From Hymenobacter fodinae (GTDB taxonomy: Bacteria > Bacteroidota > Bacteroidia > Cytophagales > Hymenobacteraceae), in assembly GCF_004745825.1 (NCBI RefSeq), contig NZ_SRLA01000002.1:1531967-1595966 (forward strand): a stretch of DNA of 64,000 nucleotides, read 5' to 3'. Made by a program: the position numbers and the translations under genes. How positions within the stretch are numbered: position 1 is the first letter of the stretch; each line of letters opens with the position of its first letter. The notes under the pieces are model-generated. The model had not been told where the DNA came from, did not search any database, and saw nothing but the letters and a program-made list of their open reading frames with translations. Positions 1 to 7,323 of the stretch are shown one piece after another.

Positions 1-736
1 TGATTGCCTCCCGACCTTTCGAGTCGCGCACGTACCGCCCACCTGGTTGCGGAATGCGGCTGCCTTCCGTGGTACCTACTCCCATTGTAAACACGCGGGC
101 ACCAGAGCGGGCCAGCACCCGCACCGTAGGCTCCAGGTTTCCGCCAAAGTCTTCGCCGTCTGTCACAAGCACCACGGCCGTGGCGCGCGGAAGGCTGCCC
201 GCTGCGGGAGCAGCACTGTCTAACCGGGTAAGTACCAGTTCTAACGGGGGCACTAAATCGGTACTGCCGGCCGGAACCAGGGAGGTTTGCAGAGTACTCA
301 AGAACAGCTGCAAGGCAGCTTGGTCGTACGTCAGGGGACATTGCACAAAGGCTTCCCCGGCAAAAATGATGAGCCCCAACCGGTCGGCCTGAAACCGATT
401 GACCAGATTAGCCAACTCAGCTTTTGTCTTTTGTAAGCGAGTAGGGGATACGTCGGGCGCATCCATGGAACGGGAAAGGTCTACAAGCAGCCACACATCC
501 TTGCCGGCCGTCCGCACCGGTTTTTGCGTTAGCCCGTAAGCTGGGCCCAGTAACGCCACTAGCAGCAACCCAAAATACAGCAGGCGCAACACCAGCTTCC
601 AACTCAGTGGCCAGCCCTGCTGGCCTAGCGGTGCACCCAAACGGCGGGTGCGCAGGCCGTAGCCTATGTAAAAAAATAAAAAAATTACCGCGGCTAGTAT
701 CTCCGGCCACCCCAGCATGTAGGCCCAGTTCAGCAT
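1..736 (-). CDS. BatA/BatB-like von Willebrand factor A membrane protein (partial)
   Basis: The start codon is at 736 and the frame stays open to the window edge, so only the first ~245 residues are visible. Two hydrophobic segments (about residues 8-25 and 45-66) precede a VWA domain. That domain opens with the MIDAS motif DLSRSMD (Asp-x-Ser-x-Ser), and a later TDGED loop supplies the second acidic cluster. This layout, an N-terminal membrane anchor pair followed by a periplasmic-type VWA domain, is that of the Bacteroides aerotolerance proteins BatA/BatB, usually encoded in an operon with a MoxR ATPase. The rest of that operon would lie left of the window. The family is well supported; which Bat paralogue it is cannot be decided here. 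Confidence 0.85.
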   Translation of the reverse strand, partial: MLNWAYMLGWPEILAAVIFLFFYIGYGLRTRRLGAPLGQQGWPLSWKLVLRLLYFGLLLVALLGPAYGLTQKPVRTAGKDVWLLVDLSRSMDAPDVSPTRLQKTKAELANLVNRFQADRLGLIIFAGEAFVQCPLTYDQAALQLFLSTLQTSLVPAGSTDLVPPLELVLTRLDSAAPAAGSLPRATAVVLVTDGEDFGGNLEPTVRVLARSGARVFTMGVGTTEGSRIPQPGGRYVRDSKGREAI

Positions 737-868
737 AGCGGTAAGTGGTTACGAATCATAGGAAAAGCGAGAAAATTGCCCTCGGCAACTCGGCAAAGAT
801 ACGCCCCTGCGCCTAAGGCCGGGCCGCGACGCAAGAGGTACCAAGGAAGATATTTTTTCTGAAAAGGG

Positions 869-897
869 TTTGTTTTTCCATTCTAGGTGTATATTTG
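869..897 (+). promoter_or_regulatory. Bacteroidetes-type promoter of tRNA-Ser
   Basis: TTTG at 869-872 and TATATTTG at 890-897 are separated by 17 bp. This matches the Bacteroidetes sigma-A consensus (-33 TTTG, -7 TAnnTTTG). It lies 31 bp upstream of the mature tRNA 5' end and is the clearest promoter in the window. Confidence 0.85.
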
Positions 898-928
898 CAC
901 ACCTTTTAGACGGAAAGGGTTTCCCACT

Positions 929-1016
929 GGAGAGGTGGGTGAGTGGCTTAAACCAGTAGTTTGCTAAACTGCCGTAGCTCTAAAGGTTACCGGGGGTTCG
1001 AATCCCCCCCTCTCCA
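929..1016 (+). tRNA. tRNA-Ser(GCU)
   Basis: A class II tRNA of 88 nt with a seven-pair acceptor stem (GGAGAGG with CCTCTCC), anticodon loop TTGCTAA giving anticodon GCU, a long variable arm and a TTCGAAT T-loop. CCA is not encoded. Its 3' end is the integration site of the neighbouring prophage, and the left attachment core overlaps its last 12 bases, so the tRNA stays intact after integration. Confidence 0.95.
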
Positions 1017-1017
1017 C
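1005..1017. other. attL core of the prophage
   Basis: The 13-bp sequence CCCCCCTCTCCAC at the 3' end of tRNA-Ser recurs exactly at 39586-39598, downstream of the integrase. A tRNA 3' end is a standard target for tyrosine integrases. The two copies bracket all phage genes and define a unit of about 38.6 kb. The core is short, so the exact crossover point is inferred. Confidence 0.8.
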
Positions 1018-1028
1018 ACTGTCTTAAG

Positions 1029-1074
1029 AAAAGCCCCGAAATTACTGCTTAAACGCGGTTTTTTCGGGGCTTCT
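1029..1074 (+). terminator. Hairpin terminator after tRNA-Ser, on the prophage side of attL
   Basis: GAAAAGCCCCGAAA pairs with TTTTCGGGGCTTC across a ~20-nt loop and is followed by a pyrimidine-rich run. It lies downstream of the attL core and so is phage-derived. It probably replaces the terminator that the tRNA lost when the element inserted. Confidence 0.6.
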
Positions 1075-1245
1075 TCGTTGGTGTGTGCGCCGGTGTGTGT
1101 GCGAGGGTATAAAAGCCTACTGCCGGAGTAAAAAACAACGCCCACCGCGAGGGTCGCAGCAGGCGTTGCAAAGCTTCCGGCGCGGCCGGTTCTGAAATCC
1201 GCTGGCCCTTGGCCTAGGATGGAGTATAAAGGTACGAAAGCTTAC
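1075..1245. other. Non-coding left prophage end with GT-rich candidate integrase arm sites
   Basis: No gene is seen here. GTGTGTGCGC (1081-1090) and GGTGTGTGTGCG (1092-1103) resemble a GT-rich block near the other prophage end, where the same 10-mer recurs at 39465-39474. These could be integrase arm-binding sites. A hairpin-like pair (AACGCC with GGCGTT, about 1138-1168) follows and may end the minus-strand late transcript. Confidence 0.35.
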
Positions 1246-1389
1246 CTAGTCTTGCGTGGGCTCCGGTTCTTGAGTTGAGGTCGTATTAAAATCCGCCGAC
1301 GAAAAATCGGCCGCCGAAAAGTCAGCAGCCCGACCAGAGTTGTAGGGCGGGTATTCCGACTGATAGACCGGGAAATAGATAGCTTCCAT
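1246..1389 (-). CDS. Phage mini-protein 7 of the tandem array (47 aa)
   Basis: ATG at 1389, TAG at 1246-1248. It starts MEAIYFPVYQSEY, a divergent form of the Tyr-x-Pro-hydrophobic-aromatic motif shared by the array. The tail is low complexity, with repeated Ala-Asp-Phe (AADFSAADFSSADF) and acidic or polar residues. It begins 11 nt after the preceding mini-gene and is the last gene of the late transcript. No known family is recognised. Support comes from tight packing and the shared motif; length alone would not justify the call. Confidence 0.55.
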   Translation of the reverse strand: MEAIYFPVYQSEYPPYNSGRAADFSAADFSSADFNTTSTQEPEPTQD

Positions 1390-1400
1390 AGTGGCAGGTA

Positions 1401-1586
1401 TTAGTAATCCTCGCACAGTAGCACCTGGTCGTCTTCGGTAAGCATTTCGAAGTCGTCTTCAGTGCTCCAAGCGTAGGCTACGTAGTCGCCTACGGCATTC
1501 ATCGGATAAGCCGCCTTGGTAGCCAGCTGCTGACCATCGGCAACAAAACCCGCTTCATCTGTTCCTATTATGGTTTGCTCAGCCAT
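1401..1586 (-). CDS. Phage acidic mini-protein 6 of the tandem array (61 aa)
   Basis: The chosen start (MAEQTIIGTDEAG, 1586) lies 4 nt after the stop of mini-gene 5. Earlier in-frame ATGs at 1601 and 1607 overlap that gene. The product is strongly acidic, with Asp/Glu clusters (STEDDFEMLTEDDQ) and a C-terminal CEDY. It lacks the Tyr-x-Pro motif of its neighbours, so it may not be a paralogue. Acidic mini-proteins are common among phage DNA mimics, but nothing here shows such a role. Function unknown. Confidence 0.6.
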   Translation of the reverse strand: MAEQTIIGTDEAGFVADGQQLATKAAYPMNAVGDYVAYAWSTEDDFEMLTEDDQVLLCEDY

Positions 1587-1590
1587 CGTT

Positions 1591-1713
1591 TCAGCTAACA
1601 TAGCCACTCGCTACGTAGCCGGGTTGCACGTAATGGTTGGGCACGTAGCCCACATCGGAGTCTCCATACAAGGCGTAGAACGCTTTGAAAATAGGGCGGT
1701 AGGTAATGCTCAT
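1591..1713 (-). CDS. Phage mini-protein 5 of the tandem array (40 aa)
   Basis: MSITYRPIFKAFYALYGDS at the N-terminus is nearly the same as mini-protein 4 through the first 19 residues. The C-terminus is different and Tyr/Val/Gly-rich (GYVPNHYVQPGYVASGYVS). Start 1713, stop TGA 1591-1593. It begins 6 nt after the stop of mini-gene 4. A shared N-terminus with a divergent C-terminus is the pattern of tandem duplication followed by rapid change. Function unknown. Confidence 0.7.
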   Translation of the reverse strand: MSITYRPIFKAFYALYGDSDVGYVPNHYVQPGYVASGYVS

Positions 1714-1719
1714 AGGGCT

Positions 1720-1839
1720 TTATACAACGTAGTCGTCTTCGCAATAATCTTCCTCGCAGTACTCGCCACCGTACCCCGCTTCTGAGTCGCCATACAAAGC
1801 GTAAAAGGTTTGAAATATGGGCAAGTAGTTGATGCTCAT
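1720..1839 (-). CDS. Phage mini-protein 4 of the tandem array (39 aa)
   Basis: MSINYLPIFQTFYALYGDS followed by a very acidic tail with two cysteines (EYCEEDYCEDDY). Start 1839, stop TAA 1720-1722; one base separates it from the stop of mini-gene 3. The segment YLPIFQ is identical to residues 1057-1062 of this phage's tape measure protein. Function unknown. Confidence 0.7.
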   Translation of the reverse strand: MSINYLPIFQTFYALYGDSEAGYGGEYCEEDYCEDDYVV

Positions 1840-1840
1840 G

Positions 1841-1930
1841 TTAGGCCAGGGTAAAAGGGAAAGTGTAAGTAAAGCCTAAGCTTTCACCGTATGGCGTGTA
1901 AAACACGCGGTACATTGGTATGTAGAACAT
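1841..1930 (-). CDS. Phage mini-protein 3 of the tandem array (29 aa)
   Basis: The shortest member. MFYIPMYRVFYTPYGES keeps the aromatic-x-Pro-hydrophobic-Tyr pattern, followed by an aromatic and Thr-rich tail. It begins 5 nt after the stop of mini-gene 2 and ends 1 nt before the next ATG. At this size only context and the shared motif support it. Confidence 0.55.
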   Translation of the reverse strand: MFYIPMYRVFYTPYGESLGFTYTFPFTLA

Positions 1931-1935
1931 GGCGG

Positions 1936-2037
1936 CTAGTAAGTATCCCTGTAAACCTCCTGGTAGGTGTCGGCAACCGAACCCGGCGAATACAGATGGT
2001 AGTACGCCCGGAAGATGGGTATGTAGGTAATGCTCAT
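1936..2037 (-). CDS. Phage mini-protein 2 of the tandem array (33 aa)
   Basis: MSITYIPIFRAYYHLYSPG is a clear paralogue of mini-proteins 1, 4 and 5. The ATG overlaps the preceding stop (TGATG), which implies translational coupling. The tail (VADTYQEVYRDTY) is polar and Tyr-rich. Function unknown. Confidence 0.7.
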   Translation of the reverse strand: MSITYIPIFRAYYHLYSPGSVADTYQEVYRDTY

Positions 2038-2153
2038 CAGGCTACGTTATAGGAGCCATAAGCGGGGTAAGCATACGTGCCTTCTCCGGTTGGCTCGTTC
2101 GCCGGGTACAGCTTATAATATGCTTGGAAAATAGGGAGGAAGGTTATGCTCAT
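2037..2153 (-). CDS. Phage mini-protein 1 of the tandem array (38 aa)
   Basis: MSITFLPIFQAYYKLYPAN followed by a Gly/Tyr/Pro-rich tail. It begins 2 nt after the stop of the last tail-fibre gene (2156-3931) and ends in a TGATG overlap with mini-gene 2. It is therefore firmly part of the late tail-fibre transcript. Candidate roles are fibre assembly, a small virion component or a host-takeover peptide; none is shown by the sequence. Confidence 0.7.
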   Translation of the reverse strand: MSITFLPIFQAYYKLYPANEPTGEGTYAYPAYGSYNVA

Positions 2154-2155
2154 GG

Positions 2156-3931
2156 TTAGCCTTTGGGGTATCGGTTCCACACTAGCAGGCCGTTGGCGCC
2201 GCGCTGGTATTCGTAACCGTATTGATAGGTAGTGAAGCGCATGCCGGTCTTGGAGCCGGCGGGCTGGCTACCTTGCAGCTCGCCGTAGGAATAGCTGCCA
2301 TTGGTTACGGCGCTACGCACCGCTTCGGGCACGTCGTACACATCAAGGTTCTGGCCTCTGGCAAGCTTCGTAGAGATCCATATGTTCGGGCTGCCGTTCT
2401 CGAAAGCAACCGGGGCGTGCTCATATAGATAGTCGTTGCGGGGGTCAATAAAGCGCATCCCCGGCCGGGAGCCTTCGGGCTGGGTACCCGTCAGGTAAGG
2501 GCTTGAATTGCCAGCGTTTTCCTGAGCATTAAATCCATCAACTACTGCCTGCCGAATTGCTAGGGAAACATTGTAAATGTCCAGCACTTCCCCACTTGGG
2601 CCCGCGGTAAAAGGCTCGTAAAGCAGGGCATTGCCGTTGCCGTAATCTATAGCAACCTTCAGAGCAATAGTGTCGCCGCCTAGGCCACCGCCCCCGAGGG
2701 TGCGGCCCGTGCCGTAGGGGCTAATGCTGGTACCGTTGATTGCCTGAACAACCAAGTACTGAGCCGCACCGGTGCCCGATACCCAGTAGAGTACGCCTCC
2801 TTCTAGGCTGCCCTGCCCAGCGGCTTGTTTAAAATCTTCGTGGGAAACTATCCGGCGGCTCCAGAAGTCGCCATCCCAGAACGGAAACCCATTCGGGCTA
2901 ACCGAAGCACGCGCCAAAAAGTCGGCACCTATTACCTCGCCCGCTCCGTTGAGCTTCTCGTCATTATAATAGATACCCCGCTCATCAATTTTGACCGTGG
3001 CAATGTTTGCCCCGTTCATGTCCTGCATGATGAATAGCAGAGCTGCCCCGATGTTCGCTACGCCGAAGCTAGGCCACAGGCGAGTAGTATCTTCCGCTGG
3101 ATAGAAGATAAGCCCGCCCTGGGTCTGAATGAAGCCCGAAGCATATCGGCCAGGCTCCGTGCCCGTCATAGGAATTGCGTCGGCAGTACCGGCTTGTTCC
3201 TTCGTTGCGAAGTACTTCTCAATATAACTGAGAGGTACATACAGATTCTTAGAACCAATAGCCGTTATAGCCTGCTCATGCTGGGCTACGGAGGTCGCCC
3301 AAACGGGGGCGTTGGCTTCAATGGTTCGGGCGGAGTACGAGCGCTCAGAGAAATATATTTGCCCATCCGAAGGCCCAACCACAGTAAGCCGTGCCTGTAG
3401 CCATAGCTCCTTTGTGGCATTGAAATACAGCCGGGCAAAGTCCTGCGCATAGAGGCGCGCGCCATCCATACCGGAACCAGCTACTAGTGTAGCATTGCCC
3501 CACTTCAGGCCAGCGCCGAAAACGAACTCCAGTAGGCCCGTAATTGGCGAGCCGGCAACTGTGCCGCTCAGATTAATTTTCCCGGCTAATGCCTGCGCAA
3601 GATTGAAGCCCTCTTGAGAATTGGCGAAGGCCGCCAATACTTCGCGTAGGGTATTTATAAAGCTATCGGCATCGCCTGTCTCTGAGCCTATTAGGGCGCG
3701 AATCGGAGCGAGTGCCGCATCAATATCGGCGCTGGTTACACGGTTGGTTTCAAGAACAATCAGCCGGTTGTCATGGTCGCGAAGTTCGTTCTCAGCATCG
3801 TTGAGGTCGTTCTCAATGACATCAATTTGTACTTGCAGCGCCTGGTCGGAACCATCCACATACTGAACGGTAGCCCGCTCAGCAAGTGCCTGCAGTAAGC
3901 CCGCGACTTGTTTTTGCTGTATAAGGTTCAT
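2156..3931 (-). CDS. Phage tail fibre protein with duplicated C-terminal module (591 aa)
   Basis: The N-terminal ~70 residues are a heptad-rich coiled coil (DVIENDLNDAENELRDHDNR), as expected for a trimeric fibre stalk. A Gly/Ala/Thr/Asn-rich beta-type central region follows. The C-terminal ~170 residues hold two copies of a ~65-residue unit. Key pairs are VLDIYNVSLAIRQAVVDGF with LDVYDVPEAVRSAVTNGS, and GTQPEGSRPGMRFIDP with GSQPAGSKTGMRFTTY. It is the last full-size gene of the late operon, 2 nt after the previous stop. Host recognition is inferred from position and architecture; no enzyme domain is seen. Confidence 0.65.
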   Translation of the reverse strand: MNLIQQKQVAGLLQALAERATVQYVDGSDQALQVQIDVIENDLNDAENELRDHDNRLIVLETNRVTSADIDAALAPIRALIGSETGDADSFINTLREVLAAFANSQEGFNLAQALAGKINLSGTVAGSPITGLLEFVFGAGLKWGNATLVAGSGMDGARLYAQDFARLYFNATKELWLQARLTVVGPSDGQIYFSERSYSARTIEANAPVWATSVAQHEQAITAIGSKNLYVPLSYIEKYFATKEQAGTADAIPMTGTEPGRYASGFIQTQGGLIFYPAEDTTRLWPSFGVANIGAALLFIMQDMNGANIATVKIDERGIYYNDEKLNGAGEVIGADFLARASVSPNGFPFWDGDFWSRRIVSHEDFKQAAGQGSLEGGVLYWVSGTGAAQYLVVQAINGTSISPYGTGRTLGGGGLGGDTIALKVAIDYGNGNALLYEPFTAGPSGEVLDIYNVSLAIRQAVVDGFNAQENAGNSSPYLTGTQPEGSRPGMRFIDPRNDYLYEHAPVAFENGSPNIWISTKLARGQNLDVYDVPEAVRSAVTNGSYSYGELQGSQPAGSKTGMRFTTYQYGYEYQRGANGLLVWNRYPKG

Positions 3932-3933
3932 CG

Positions 3934-5196
3934 CTAGCTAGTGTAGAGGTTGGTATGCGTGATAGCGTGTATGTCGCCCGTATCTGTCCAGGCCTTTACC
4001 CACATATCCTCTTCTCCGCGGGGCTTTTGCTGAATGATTGACCAAGCGGCACCATCATTTAGGGAGTACTCGAAATAGATCGTTGAGGCATCAGCGCGTA
4101 GGCGCAGCTGCGTCGTATTCGGGCGTCCGGTTACTTCATCCGAGAAATAGGAGTTGCTGGCAACACAGATAATTTTCCCGTTGCCTGGGTCGAGCCGAAT
4201 AGCAAAGTTGAAGTTGCCCACCCCTGGCAGATAGTCGGCTGTGTCGTCAAAGCCTAGCCAGCCACCCGAAGACACGGCCGTAACGGCGCCAGTTGCCCCT
4301 ACAGCTAGCTTCGCGTTTGAGGCGGCTTGCGCTGGTTCGCCGCCGGCTACGGTTTGCGCTACGGTGTTTCCGGTTATGTTGGCATTGCCGTTCCGGTAAG
4401 GCCACGTCGTAACCTGATTGTTAACGGGCTCGGGGTCGGGCGGTGTGCCGCCGCCTCCGCCGCCTCCGGTCGGGGCTTCCTGAGTGCCCCAAATCCATAG
4501 CCACAACTCCTCGCCTTCGTAGATATCGGCATCAACCAAGAGCGTAAGCGTAAGCGTGGCCACATCGAAAGTGTAATCGATGTTTGGCCGAAGCTGCCGA
4601 CCGCTGCCGAAAATAACATCTACATCAGTTGTTCCGGCGGCCATGATAACCGGCGCGTAGCCAGGGCCATACACCCCTGGCAGGGCGTAGTAGCGGCGTA
4701 CCGATACACTGTATGGGTACCCCCAAATTTCCTCGCCTTCGTAGGTTGGCAGTTCAGCCGTAATGCTGAGCCTAGGCGGTACTGCGGTTTTATCGAGGGT
4801 ATAGTCAACCAGCGGGCGGAGGATGCGCCCTGAACCGAAAAACAGATCAACGTCAACCGTTCCCGGTGCTAGGTCATGGAGCCGGTTATCTGCAGAGTAT
4901 ACGCCAGGCAAACTGAAGTAGCGCCCCCGTTGCCCACCGCTACCCCCCGAAGTGGGAGGGGTGGTCGGCAGGTAAGGGATAAGCTCTGTATTCCCGAGCC
5001 CCGGACCAGGCCACCAATATTTTACCGCCTTCCCACCGGCCGGCCGAATGGTAACCATCAAGCCGGGAATACGCACTTCTATCGGAACCATCGCGCACGC
5101 CTCCGCTACACTCGACCATGGGCCGGTGCGGCTATCGGCTGCTACCGGGTTGGTGAACCGAAGGGCGACGGGAATCTCGAAGAAGTCCTCTGCCAT
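3934..5196 (-). CDS. Phage tail fibre or baseplate-associated protein (420 aa)
   Basis: The first ~75 residues (FEIPVALRFTNP, VAEACAMVPIEVRIPGL, KYWW) are a diverged copy of the N-terminus of the next gene upstream (5196-6320), probably a common attachment domain. Two tandem ~80-residue repeats follow, each with a YFSLPGVY or YYALPGVY start, TVDVDLFFGSGR or TTDVDVIFGSGR, and a YEGEE ending. A Gly-rich linker leads to a lectin-like beta-rich C-terminus (about residues 265-420). The gene overlaps its upstream neighbour by one base (TAATG type). It is a receptor-binding candidate by location and modular design. Confidence 0.6.
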   Translation of the reverse strand: MAEDFFEIPVALRFTNPVAADSRTGPWSSVAEACAMVPIEVRIPGLMVTIRPAGGKAVKYWWPGPGLGNTELIPYLPTTPPTSGGSGGQRGRYFSLPGVYSADNRLHDLAPGTVDVDLFFGSGRILRPLVDYTLDKTAVPPRLSITAELPTYEGEEIWGYPYSVSVRRYYALPGVYGPGYAPVIMAAGTTDVDVIFGSGRQLRPNIDYTFDVATLTLTLLVDADIYEGEELWLWIWGTQEAPTGGGGGGGTPPDPEPVNNQVTTWPYRNGNANITGNTVAQTVAGGEPAQAASNAKLAVGATGAVTAVSSGGWLGFDDTADYLPGVGNFNFAIRLDPGNGKIICVASNSYFSDEVTGRPNTTQLRLRADASTIYFEYSLNDGAAWSIIQQKPRGEEDMWVKAWTDTGDIHAITHTNLYTS

Positions 5197-6320
5197 TAAC
5201 CCAGAGTGATTAGGTGCCGGTGGTTGCTGGAGAAGGGAATAGCTTGCTGCATCACGTACAAGGTGCCCGCTACTGGCGTGCCCCCTGCGTTGTCGACGCT
5301 AAAGGGTTGCGCTACGTATTGGCTGGTAAGCGTGGCATTCGTTTCCTGGTCGGTAACCAGCTTTAGCGTAAGGCCAGGAGGAGCCCAGAATCCGAAGGTG
5401 CGGTCGACGTTCCCCGTGTTAAGCGTAAAGGTGTTGCCCTGCGTGGTGAGCTGTTTCCCAGCCAGGGCGCGCACCTGAGCCGATGTGGTGGGGGCGCTGC
5501 CCATGCTGCCATAAAAGATGTAGCGCGCGCCGCTAATTACGATTTGAGCGAAGAAGGCATCGCCGTTCGTGTCGTTGCCGCTAATCAGGTAACGCCGTGA
5601 TTCACCCAGCCCCACCGTAAACCCGGGCACTGAGATGTTTTCGAAGCCATCATTTTCTAGGCCGGTGGCTAGGTTCTGGTTGGCGGTAATATCCCGAATA
5701 GTTAGGCCGCCCGGGGCTATGTTGGCCTGGTTGGAGGTGCCCCAAGCAAACGGGTGCACGCCCGCGCTGTAGGCAGTACCTTCTTCGCGAGTAGTTGAGC
5801 CTACGCCATCAAATGTAAAGCCCTCAAAAGCAGGGGTGAAGTACGCCGTGGTGGCCAGCTCAAAAGCGCGCTGTGCCGAAATTTGGTAGCGAGTCCCAGC
5901 CTTCAGGCTGTTGAGAGTTACGTTAGGCGTGAAGTCAACCGCACCCCCTTCGGTGGGCTTCGCTTTTAGGTGCCCGGTGGTTGGGTCAATTTCGAGGCCA
6001 CTATCGGCGCCAATCTTTACGCCACCGAGTACGGTATCGCTGGCTACTGGCAACGTGTAGGGCGTGCTGGGCTCGCCATCTCCGCCGCCGGTGGTCTTAG
6101 GTATTAAGCCCTCATTCGTGAGGAGCTTGCGCCACCAATACTCGACTATGCCATCGGCGCTCTGTATGCCGACGGTTAACCCGTAGTAACGGACCTCAAT
6201 AGGAACAGCTGCGCACGCGGCGGCTACATCAATGTATCCTTCTGCCGGCCCGTAGTACTCATCCACATGATGCGGATTTGTGAGCTTAATAGGTATCGGG
6301 AGTTCAAATTGATCAGCCAT
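5196..6320 (-). CDS. Phage tail fibre protein with two shuffled modules (374 aa)
   Basis: The N-terminus (FELPIPIKLTNPHHVDEYYG, AACAAVPIEVRYYGL, EYWW) matches the neighbouring downstream fibre gene. The last ~110 residues match the C-terminus of the upstream gene (6313-7314): APTTSAQVRALAGKQLT against IPTTTAQVRAMAGFQLT, and ending SSNHRHLITLG against TSNHHHLITIARNG. It is therefore a hybrid of the two neighbours' modules. It overlaps 6313-7314 by 8 bases. No enzymatic motif is seen; a structural or adsorption role is inferred. Confidence 0.6.
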   Translation of the reverse strand: MADQFELPIPIKLTNPHHVDEYYGPAEGYIDVAAACAAVPIEVRYYGLTVGIQSADGIVEYWWRKLLTNEGLIPKTTGGGDGEPSTPYTLPVASDTVLGGVKIGADSGLEIDPTTGHLKAKPTEGGAVDFTPNVTLNSLKAGTRYQISAQRAFELATTAYFTPAFEGFTFDGVGSTTREEGTAYSAGVHPFAWGTSNQANIAPGGLTIRDITANQNLATGLENDGFENISVPGFTVGLGESRRYLISGNDTNGDAFFAQIVISGARYIFYGSMGSAPTTSAQVRALAGKQLTTQGNTFTLNTGNVDRTFGFWAPPGLTLKLVTDQETNATLTSQYVAQPFSVDNAGGTPVAGTLYVMQQAIPFSSNHRHLITLG

Positions 6321-7314
6321 TGCGCGCTATCGTTATCAGATGGTGGTGGTTTGACGTGTAAGCAATAGCCTGCTCCATCACGCACATTGTATAATTCTGA
6401 GCCGTACCGCCAGCATCCTGCATACTGAAGGGGCGGGGCTGGTATTGGCCCGTTAGTTCGGCGTTGGTTTCCCTGTCGAGTACTTTTACCAGCCGGTAGC
6501 CAGGGGGCAAGAGCACGGGGAAAATGCGGTTGCTAGTGCCTGTTTCAAGGACAAATTCCAGCCCGTCCCGTGTTAGTTGAAAGCCCGCCATGGCCCGTAC
6601 TTGGGCCGTGGTAGTGGGAATGGCTGGGGCGTTTCCGAAGAAAATCCCATAGTGGCCTAGCAGCTGCACTATGTTGGATTCTAAATCCTCATTGGCCGCT
6701 TGCGGGGCGTCGGGCTGGCCTATTTCAGCGGGGCGTACATCGGGGGTTCCGGCGGGTTGCACCTGCTTTGCCTCTCCGGCCGCGTGGCTGGCGTGGGCTT
6801 GGAACGTGATAGGAGTAAGCGCCCGGCGTACGGTCGTTGTTTGCTGCGTATAGGAGGCGCTACTAGGCTCGCCTAATACTATGCTGCTTCCTTTGCGGAT
6901 CTCCTGACTGACCAGCGGGCCCGCGTCGCCTTGGTTGAACTGAGAAGTAAGGGTAATAGTCACTAGCTCGCCTACCTCGCCATGCTCCGGTGCCGAAGGG
7001 CTTAGGGCAACATTCGCCACCGCATATACTGGCAGTACCGTCGGCTCGCTTAGAGCAAGCTGCAGTATTTTAATGCTGGAAAGGCCGCCAACCTCAGTTC
7101 CTTTCAGCAGGCTACCTACGTCATTATGGGCAACTTCACCTTCTGGGTATACCTCCGAACCTGCTCCTAGTGATTCGAGTAGGTCTTCGGCCGTAACTAT
7201 TTTGTCGCGGTCTGCCGGGTCCGCTTCTTCCTCCCGGATAAGCGGAATTTTATCGGTCTTAAGGACCTTGGTTACGGTCTGAAACTCGGAAGCTTTCCGG
7301 CCTGGGAGGAGCAT
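6313..7314 (-). CDS. Phage tail fibre-like structural protein (333 aa)
   Basis: The N-terminal ~50 residues (FQTVTKVLKTDKIPLIREE, DRDKIVTAEDLLESLG) look like a short attachment segment. A beta-rich central region and a ~110-residue C-terminal module shared with 5196-6320 follow. A His-rich ending (SNHHHLI) could bind metal, as in some fibre tips, but this is only suggestive. It sits 9 nt after the stop of the DUF6712-like gene. No catalytic domain is recognised. Confidence 0.55.
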   Translation of the reverse strand: MLLPGRKASEFQTVTKVLKTDKIPLIREEEADPADRDKIVTAEDLLESLGAGSEVYPEGEVAHNDVGSLLKGTEVGGLSSIKILQLALSEPTVLPVYAVANVALSPSAPEHGEVGELVTITLTSQFNQGDAGPLVSQEIRKGSSIVLGEPSSASYTQQTTTVRRALTPITFQAHASHAAGEAKQVQPAGTPDVRPAEIGQPDAPQAANEDLESNIVQLLGHYGIFFGNAPAIPTTTAQVRAMAGFQLTRDGLEFVLETGTSNRIFPVLLPPGYRLVKVLDRETNAELTGQYQPRPFSMQDAGGTAQNYTMCVMEQAIAYTSNHHHLITIARNG

Positions 7315-7323
7315 AAGTACGTA

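Noticed and set aside
1401..1607. Longer start (MAMLAET...) for mini-gene 6
   Set aside because: It would overlap mini-gene 5; the ATG at 1586 follows that stop by 4 nt, as elsewhere in the array.
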